From: an uncultured bacterium
Lineage (GTDB): Bacteria > Pseudomonadota > Gammaproteobacteria > Burkholderiales > Burkholderiaceae_E
Direction: 5' to 3'
Assembly: GCA_903864485.1 (NCBI GenBank)
Contig: CAIPGD010000572.1
Location: 1-10,704 of the forward strand
DNA: 10,704 bases
Shown piece by piece: positions 5,894 to 10,704 of the stretch. Numbering within the stretch: position 1 is the first letter of the stretch; each line of letters opens with the position of its first letter. The position numbers and the translations under genes are program-made. The notes under the pieces are model-generated. The model was not told the origin of the DNA and did no database searches. It saw only the letters and a program-made list of their open reading frames with translations.

Positions 5894-6329
5894 CTGGAGT
5901 CATTTCACGCCCTGGGCGTCACTCTCAGGTGGGCTTCTACTGGGCCTTGCGGCCGCGATGTTCATTCTGGTCAATGGCCGAATACTGGGAATCAGCGGCA
6001 TTTTGGGCGGCTTGCTCACACCCCGCAGTGGGGATGTCGCCTGGCGAATCGCGTTCATCCTCGGAATGGCAGCCGCGCCCATGCTCGCCGCGCTCATTTT
6101 TCCAGAGGACATCAAGTCCGCGCTGGCAGCGCCTCGAATTGACTCGAATGCGCTCACCATCGTGAGCGCAGGCCTGCTGGTGGGATTTGGCACGCGCTAT
6201 GGGTCTGGCTGTACGAGCGGCCACGGAGTCTGTGGCCTGTCTCGCCTCTCTCCCCGCTCGCTCGTATCGACTCTGACCTTCATGGGATTGGGTTTCGCGA
6301 TGGTTGCGATCGTGCGCCACCTCTTTTAA
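5883..6329 (+). CDS. pmpA: YeeE/YedE-family sulfur transport half-protein (PmpA-like)
   Basis: This 148-residue membrane protein has about four hydrophobic segments and the signature FGTRYGSGCTSGHGVCGLSRLS (about 106-127). Its Gly-Cys-x-Ser-Gly-His-Gly-Val-Cys core is typical of the YeeE/YedE (TsuA-like) family, in which cysteines relay thiosulfate or sulfane sulfur across the membrane. At half the usual length it is expected to pair with the next gene product. The ATG at 5883 has AGAGG 6 nt upstream and overlaps the repressor gene by 11 bp; a longer frame extending back into that gene is not needed. Its place between a sulfide-sensing repressor and an SQR supports sulfur transport rather than a general permease role. 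The direction of transport is unknown. Confidence 0.88.
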   Translation: MTIDWSHFTPWASLSGGLLLGLAAAMFILVNGRILGISGILGGLLTPRSGDVAWRIAFILGMAAAPMLAALIFPEDIKSALAAPRIDSNALTIVSAGLLVGFGTRYGSGCTSGHGVCGLSRLSPRSLVSTLTFMGLGFAMVAIVRHLF

Positions 6330-6340
6330 GGAAAACCAGC

Positions 6341-6775
6341 GTGCAACATCGCCTCAGTGAATTTGTGGTGGGCCTCCTGTTTGGCCTTGGATTACTCCTC
6401 TCGGGAATGACAGATCCCGGCAAAGTGCTCGGATTTCTCGACCTGATCGCCCCCTGGGACCCATCGCTTGTGCTCGTGATGGGCGGCGCGATTGCGGTTG
6501 GCGTCATTGCGTTTGCCCTCGCTAAAAAGCGCACCGTGAGCTTTCTGGGTGGAGCCATGCGCCTGCCGATGTCCAGCCAGATCGACCGCCGGTTGATCGT
6601 GGGCGCGGCCATGTTCGGCGCGGGTTGGGGACTCGCTGGTTTTTGCCCAGGGCCTGCGCTGGTTTCCCTGGCTACTGGCCAACCCAAAGCGGCGATTTTC
6701 GTAGTCGCCATGCTCGTGGGCATGTCTGCTTTTGAGTTCATCGATCGCCGCATCCAAACCTCAAACCAGGCTTAG
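6341..6775 (+). CDS. pmpB: YeeE/YedE-like (DUF6691) sulfur transport half-protein (PmpB-like)
   Basis: This 144-residue membrane protein has about four helices. It begins EFVVGLLFGLGLLLSGMTDPGKVLGFLD (about 6-33), with the SGMTDPGKV motif typical of the DUF6691/PmpB half. It also has AGWGLAGFCPGPALVSLATG (about 94-113), whose Cys-Pro-Gly-Pro is the counterpart of the sulfur-relay cysteine in the partner. It starts with GTG at 6341, 11 nt after the first half-gene, behind AAGGA. Together the two halves would form one pseudo-symmetric YeeE-type channel in the cytoplasmic membrane. Such pairs are widely found next to bigR-type regulators. The transported species (thiosulfate, polysulfide or another) cannot be told from the sequence. 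Confidence 0.88.
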   Translation: MQHRLSEFVVGLLFGLGLLLSGMTDPGKVLGFLDLIAPWDPSLVLVMGGAIAVGVIAFALAKKRTVSFLGGAMRLPMSSQIDRRLIVGAAMFGAGWGLAGFCPGPALVSLATGQPKAAIFVVAMLVGMSAFEFIDRRIQTSNQA

Positions 6776-6818
6776 TTCGGGTGCGAATAGCGAAAACACT
6801 AAATTAAGGAGACTGGAC

Positions 6819-8489
6819 ATGGAAATTAAGCGGATTTCTTCACAACTGAGCGTATCGGCTCAAATCGGAATCTCCGACGTTCAGGCTATCGCGGACTTAG
6901 GATTTAAATCTATCGTCTGCAATCGGCCCGATGGCGAAGGCGCCGACCAGGTTGGTTTCAAGGAAATCGAACTTCAAGCGCATCGCCTTGGCCTCGCGAC
7001 CCACTACTTGCCCGTTGACACCGGGAAAGTGACCGACGCCCAAGGGGCTGAATTTGGCACCTTGATGAACGGCCTGCCTCAACCGGTGCTGGCCTATTGC
7101 CGAAGCGGGCTGCGTTCAACCACCCTGTGGGCGCTGGCAAACGCAACCAAGTTGCCTCTGCCACAAATCATTGAAAACGCAGCCAAGGCCGGATACGACC
7201 TGAAATCGGTCGTCCGTCGCATCGTCAACGGCGGCAAAACCCCAGTCGAAGTGGCTGCGACTCGTCACGACGTGCTCATCATCGGCTCAGGAGCGGCCGG
7301 TGTTGCTGTCGCCTCGAGTCTGCTAGCACGCAGCCCCGACCTCGACATTGCAATCGTCGATCCAGCCGACAGCCACTACTACCAACCAGGTTGGACAATG
7401 GTCGGCGCCGGCATTTTCGAAGCCGCCGTAACAGCCCGAAAAATGGCAACCGTTATCCCGCGTGGCGTGCACTGGATCAAATCGGCGGTAGCCGCGTTTG
7501 AGCCCGAACATAACTCGATCGTTCTCGATGGATGCAAGATCGTGCAGTATCAACAATTGATCGTCTGCCCCGGTCTGAAACTCGACTGGAACGGAATTGA
7601 GGGCCTGGCAGATACGCTCGGCCGCAATGGAGTCACGTCGAACTATCGCTATGACCTCGCGCCCTACACCTGGCAGTTGGTGCAAAAGCTACAAAACGGC
7701 AAAGCGATCTTCACCCAGCCCCCCATGCCCATCAAATGTGCGGGCGCACCCCAAAAGGCAATGTATCTGTCCGCTGATCACTGGCGACGTACAGGGGTTC
7801 TGAAAAATATCGACATCCAATTTTGCAACGCCGGCGCGGTGCTGTTTGGCGTCGCCGACTATGTTCCAGCGCTAATGGAATACGTTAAGGCTTATGGAAT
7901 AACCCTGAATTTCGGGCGAAATCTCGTCAGCATCGATGGCGAGGCCAAGACGGCCACCTTCAACCAAACCAACGCCGATGGCACCAAGGAGTCCGTCACC
8001 CAGGGATTTGACATGATCCATGTGGTGCCCCCGCAAAAAGCGCCTGACTTTATCCGCGTCAGTCCGCTGGCAGATACGGCAGGCTGGGTTGAAATTGACC
8101 CCGCAACGATGCAGCACAAACGCTTTGAAAACATCTTTGCATTGGGCGACGTCGGCAATACGACGAATGCCAAAACGGCCGCTGCCGCCCGCAAACAAGC
8201 CCCCGTGGTGGCCCACAACGTATTGGCCTTACGCGGCGAAGTCAAAGGGCATGCAAAGTACGACGGCTATGGATCCTGTCCATTGACCGTCGAGCGCGGC
8301 AAGATCGTTCTGGCTGAATTCACCTACGGCGGCAAACTTGCGCCGAGCTTCCCGAAGTGGTTGATCGACGGTACCAAGCCTTCGGCTTTGGCCTGGTACC
8401 TTAAAGAGCGCATCCTGCCCCCACTTTACTGGGACGCCATGCTCAAAGGCCGTGAATGGATGGCCCAGCCAGAAATGGTTGATCAATGA
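6819..8489 (+). CDS. sqr: DUF442 phosphatase/sulfurtransferase-like domain fused to type II sulfide:quinone oxidoreductase
   Basis: This is a 556-residue two-domain protein. Residues 1 to about 140 are a DUF442 domain with a phosphatase-style loop YCRSGLRS (Cys94, Arg99), a fold found fused to persulfide enzymes. Residues about 150-556 are a flavoprotein: the FAD-binding IIGSGAAGVAVAS (154-166), PPMPIKCAGAPQKAMYLS (Cys307), the second FAD contact ALGDVGNTTNAKTAAAARKQ (441-460) and DGYGSCPLT (Cys487). The KCAGAPQK and YxSCPL cysteines correspond to the redox pair of mitochondrial-type (type II) SQR, which oxidises sulfide, reduces quinone and passes sulfane sulfur to a thiol. The ATG at 6819 is fixed by AAGGAG 7 nt upstream; an upstream in-frame ATG at 6732 lies inside pmpB. 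A C-terminal amphipathic segment (WYLKERILPPLYWDAML) probably anchors it to the membrane. It overlaps sulP by ATGA. Confidence 0.92.
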   Translation: MEIKRISSQLSVSAQIGISDVQAIADLGFKSIVCNRPDGEGADQVGFKEIELQAHRLGLATHYLPVDTGKVTDAQGAEFGTLMNGLPQPVLAYCRSGLRSTTLWALANATKLPLPQIIENAAKAGYDLKSVVRRIVNGGKTPVEVAATRHDVLIIGSGAAGVAVASSLLARSPDLDIAIVDPADSHYYQPGWTMVGAGIFEAAVTARKMATVIPRGVHWIKSAVAAFEPEHNSIVLDGCKIVQYQQLIVCPGLKLDWNGIEGLADTLGRNGVTSNYRYDLAPYTWQLVQKLQNGKAIFTQPPMPIKCAGAPQKAMYLSADHWRRTGVLKNIDIQFCNAGAVLFGVADYVPALMEYVKAYGITLNFGRNLVSIDGEAKTATFNQTNADGTKESVTQGFDMIHVVPPQKAPDFIRVSPLADTAGWVEIDPATMQHKRFENIFALGDVGNTTNAKTAAAARKQAPVVAHNVLALRGEVKGHAKYDGYGSCPLTVERGKIVLAEFTYGGKLAPSFPKWLIDGTKPSALAWYLKERILPPLYWDAMLKGREWMAQPEMVDQ

Positions 8490-10225
8490 AGCAGTCCCTC
8501 TCCTGGCGGAACGGGTTGCCGACTCTGCCCGTACTGGATTGGGGCCGCCGATACGACCGTGAGACCTTGATGAGCGATCTGGTGGCTGCCCTGATCGTCA
8601 CGATCATGCTCATCCCACAAAGTCTCGCCTACGCAATGCTGGCTGGACTCCCCCCTGAGGTGGGGCTGTACGCCAGCGTTGCACCGTTGATCTTCTACGC
8701 GATGTTCGGGACCAGCCGCGTACTGGCCGTCGGTCCAGTGGCCGTAGTCTCGCTCATGACCGCAGCGGCCATCGGCCAACACGCGGTTGCGGGCTCGCCC
8801 CAATACTGGGCCGTCGCCATCACCTTAGCCTTTATGTCCGGTCTTGTGCTCTTGCTGATGGGGGTTTTGCGGCTGGGTTTTCTGGCCAACTTCCTAAGTC
8901 ACCCGGTGGTCTCAGGCTTCATCTCCGCCTCGGGCCTTTTGATTGCAACCAGCCAGCTCAAGACGCTGATGGGCGTCAAGGCCGAGGGCCACAGCTTTGT
9001 TGAACTCGTCATTGCTCTTGTCGAACAGTCGCCCAACACCCACCTACTCACACTGGCCATGGGTGTGACGGCAACTGCATTTCTATTCTGGGTGCGCAAA
9101 CGATTAAAGCCCTTCTTGTTGAGTCAAGGCCTGGGCCACAAGCTAGCCGATGTGCTCGCCAAGGCGGGACCGGTTGCGGCAATCGCGGCAACGACGCTCC
9201 TGACCTGGGGACTGGGGTGGCATACACAGGGCGTGAAGATTGTCGGTCGCGTGCCGCAAGGTTTGCCGCCCCTGACGCTCCCGGTGTGGGATCTGGCGCT
9301 GTGGCGAGAGCTGGCTGTGCCTGCGCTGCTGATCAGCGTGGTTGGGTTTGTCGAATCGGTGTCGGTCGGTCAGACGCTTGCGGCCAAAAGGCGGCAACGC
9401 ATCGAACCCGATCAGGAACTCGTAGCACTGGGTGCCAGCAACCTATCGGCCGCCTTGACAGGGGGCTTCCCGGTCACAGGTGGTTTTGCGCGCTCGGTGG
9501 TGAACTTTGATGCCGGCGCACAAACCCCGGCAGCTGGTGTTTACACCGCCGTCGGCATCACGCTGGCATCGCTATTTCTAACGCCAGCACTCTTTTATCT
9601 ACCGCAAGCAGTTTTGGCTGCGACGATCATCGTGGCAGTGTTGTCTTTAGTCGATTTCCAGATCTTCAAACAAACCTGGGCATTCTCCAAAATCGACTTT
9701 ATCGCGGTTGTCACGACCCTGATCGCCACCTTACTGGTCGGCGTCGAAACGGGCTTGGTCACGGGCGTCGCTGTCTCGTTAGCCCTCTTCATATTCCGCG
9801 CCAGTCGACCTCACATCGCGACCGTTGGCCTGGTACCTGGTACGGAACACTTTCGCAACGTGCTTCGACACCAAGTGCTTGTGAGCCCCAAGCTGGTTTG
9901 CTTGCGGGTCGATGCCAGCATGTTCTTTGCCAATGCACGCAGCATCGAGGATCGCATTAATGCGGAAGTGGCGTCACACCCGGGCCTTGAACATGTGCTG
10001 CTGCAATGTTCTGCGATGAACGATATCGACGCAAGCGCCCTCGAAAGTCTGGAGGCGATTGCCCACCGACTCAGAGACTCGGGCATCGCCCTGCATTTTT
10101 CCGAAATTAAGGGCCCGGTGATGGATAAGCTCAACTCCACCCCCCTGCTACAGCATCTGCACGGCCAGGTCTTTTTAACCAACTATCAGGCCATCCAGAC
10201 ACTGACCCCGGAAATCATTCAGTAA
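8486..10225 (+). CDS. SulP-family anion transporter with C-terminal STAS domain
   Basis: This 579-residue protein begins with a short cytosolic N-terminus (about 1-28). A multi-helix transport core follows (about 30-430), including the SulP signature LIPQSLAYAMLAGLPPEVGLYAS (42-64), AVGPVAVVSLM (81-91) and GFPVTGGFARSVVNFDAGAQTP (about 331-352). The C-terminus is a STAS domain (about 455-570) with NDIDASALESL around residue 511, matching the regulatory loop of anti-sigma-antagonist-like domains. SulP proteins move sulfate, bicarbonate or related anions across the inner membrane. As the last gene of a sulfide-oxidation operon, translationally coupled to SQR, it more likely handles an oxidised sulfur anion (sulfite or sulfate); the direction is not shown by sequence. 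Bicarbonate transport remains an alternative. Confidence 0.92.
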   Translation: MKQSLSWRNGLPTLPVLDWGRRYDRETLMSDLVAALIVTIMLIPQSLAYAMLAGLPPEVGLYASVAPLIFYAMFGTSRVLAVGPVAVVSLMTAAAIGQHAVAGSPQYWAVAITLAFMSGLVLLLMGVLRLGFLANFLSHPVVSGFISASGLLIATSQLKTLMGVKAEGHSFVELVIALVEQSPNTHLLTLAMGVTATAFLFWVRKRLKPFLLSQGLGHKLADVLAKAGPVAAIAATTLLTWGLGWHTQGVKIVGRVPQGLPPLTLPVWDLALWRELAVPALLISVVGFVESVSVGQTLAAKRRQRIEPDQELVALGASNLSAALTGGFPVTGGFARSVVNFDAGAQTPAAGVYTAVGITLASLFLTPALFYLPQAVLAATIIVAVLSLVDFQIFKQTWAFSKIDFIAVVTTLIATLLVGVETGLVTGVAVSLALFIFRASRPHIATVGLVPGTEHFRNVLRHQVLVSPKLVCLRVDASMFFANARSIEDRINAEVASHPGLEHVLLQCSAMNDIDASALESLEAIAHRLRDSGIALHFSEIKGPVMDKLNSTPLLQHLHGQVFLTNYQAIQTLTPEIIQ

Positions 10226-10227
10226 CT

Positions 10228-10241
10228 TTGATCTAGATCAC
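10228..10241 (+). promoter_or_regulatory. FNR/ANR-like box upstream of the HMA gene
   Basis: TTGAT-CTAG-ATCAC matches the FNR/ANR-type consensus TTGAT-N4-ATCAA at 9 of 10 positions. It starts 3 bp after the sulP stop and its centre is about 88 bp before the GTG of the next gene. If it acts as a class II activator site, transcription would begin near 10276. This suggests oxygen control of the HMA gene, independent of the sulfide arm. Whether the host has such a regulator is not visible here. Confidence 0.5.
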
Positions 10242-10321
10242 AACGGTGGTTGTGGGTTGGCAGCACAGTAAGTTTATGTGGACCGCCGTTGGGACGAAAT
10301 CAATTTTTTATGAGGTAAATC

Positions 10322-10600
10322 GTGATTAAAGCAATGGAAATCGAAATCGATAATTTGAAATGCGGTGGGTGCGAAAAATCGATTGTCAAAGGAGTGAGCT
10401 CGATCGACGGGGTATCAGAGGTGAAAGTCGATCACGATCAACAATTAGTCCAGTTTTTGGGCGAGGAAAATCTTCGACAAAAGGTGGCCGACAAGCTGCG
10501 TTCGATGGGCTATCCGGAAACAGGTTTGATACACGGCCTCGAGGCGGGCGTGGCGAACGTAAAGTCATTCGTCAGCTGTGCAATCGGCCGGGTATCTTAG
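10322..10600 (+). CDS. Small heavy-metal-associated (HMA) domain protein
   Basis: This 92-residue protein has an HMA (ferredoxin-like) fold over residues 5-66. The metal site is Leu-Lys-Cys14-Gly-Gly-Cys17 in the first loop (standard HMA has MxCxxC), followed by GVSSIDGVSEVKVDHDQQLVQF and a closing LRSMGYP. A C-terminal tail ends with a hydrophobic SFVSCAIGRV containing a third cysteine (86). Such proteins usually ferry Cu(I) or similar thiophilic metals in the cytosol. It starts with GTG at 10322, with GAGG 6 nt upstream; the in-frame ATG at 10334 is an alternative. It is separated from sulP by 96 bp holding an FNR-like box, so it is probably its own transcript. No P-type ATPase or copper regulator is visible within the window. 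Confidence 0.88.
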   Translation: MIKAMEIEIDNLKCGGCEKSIVKGVSSIDGVSEVKVDHDQQLVQFLGEENLRQKVADKLRSMGYPETGLIHGLEAGVANVKSFVSCAIGRVS

Positions 10601-10704
10601 ATTCACCTAAATTGCCGGGTCGCGTGAGCTTATAGCTCGGAGAACTACAGATACCGTTGCCTGACTGGCCCGCGCCCTCTCTTCCTATCCATTTAGTCAG
10701 CCCA
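10601..10704. other. Non-coding tail of the window
   Basis: No gene or RNA is recognised in these 104 bp. The only structure is a short GAGCT-TAT-AGCTC hairpin (10626-10638) without a following T-run, which does not qualify as a convincing terminator. Confidence 0.5.

Noticed and set aside
6732..6818. Possible 29-residue N-terminal extension of the SQR fusion from an upstream ATG
   Set aside because: The extension overlaps the end of pmpB in another frame and has no family resemblance. AAGGAG lies 7 nt before the ATG at 6819, where the DUF442 domain begins.
10239..10254. CACAAC-GGTG-GTTGTG hairpin after sulP as a terminator
   Set aside because: The stem is only 6 bp with no T-run after it, and it overlaps the FNR-like box. 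Rho-independent termination is not supported.
10626..10638. GAGCT-TAT-AGCTC hairpin after the HMA gene as a terminator
   Set aside because: The 5-bp stem has a 3-nt loop and no T-run, which is too weak to call.
1..10704. CRISPR arrays, tRNA or rRNA genes, toxin-antitoxin pairs
   Set aside because: No regularly spaced repeats, tRNA-like cloverleaf or rRNA segments were seen. No small paired genes resembling toxin-antitoxin systems were found.

Overview
The window (10,704 bp, moderately GC-rich by eye) looks like chromosomal or plasmid DNA of a proteobacterium. A beta- or gammaproteobacterium is the most likely source, judging by the gene families: a cyanide-insensitive-type bd oxidase, a BigR-type ArsR regulator, PmpAB-like YeeE/YedE proteins, an IS66 element and an AlpA-type regulator. 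The genus cannot be read from the sequence alone.

Layout. Positions 1-638 are the tnpA-side end of an IS66-family insertion sequence. It carries partial tnpB and complete tnpA on the minus strand and ends at a GTAAGCG terminal repeat. Directly next to it (659-1186, plus) is an AlpA-like DNA-binding protein with an unusual winged-helix-like N-terminal extension. It may be a remnant of a mobile island. From 1265 to 10225 lies one large divergent locus built around sulfide and persulfide chemistry. The minus arm, starting at 5436 and running left, is a tight run of five genes: an MBL-fold persulfide dioxygenase-like protein, a class I SAM methyltransferase, cydA and cydB of the CIO type, and a small DUF2798 membrane protein. 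The plus arm, starting at 5561 and running right, is also a tight run of five genes: a BigR/SqrR-type ArsR repressor with the two diagnostic cysteines, two YeeE/YedE-type half-transporters, a fusion of a DUF442 phosphatase/rhodanese-like domain to a type II sulfide:quinone oxidoreductase (SQR), and a SulP anion transporter with a STAS domain. A separate small HMA (CxxC) protein follows at 10322, behind a good FNR/ANR-like box.

How it fits together (inference). Sulfide would be oxidised by SQR, passing electrons to quinone and sulfane sulfur to a thiol acceptor. The DUF442 domain may handle that sulfur, and the MBL enzyme would oxidise the persulfide to sulfite. SulP could export sulfite or sulfate, and the PmpAB pair would move sulfur species. 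Sulfide poisons haem-copper oxidases, whereas bd-type oxidases are known to resist sulfide and cyanide. Placing cydAB in the same divergon therefore gives the SQR-derived quinol a sulfide-tolerant route to oxygen. The 124-bp intergenic region holds an 8-bp inverted repeat whose two arms each contain a perfect TTGACA. These read as the -35 boxes of two overlapping divergent promoters with 17-bp spacers, so one bound repressor could silence both arms. This makes the locus a self-contained, probably sulfide-inducible detoxification-plus-respiration module.
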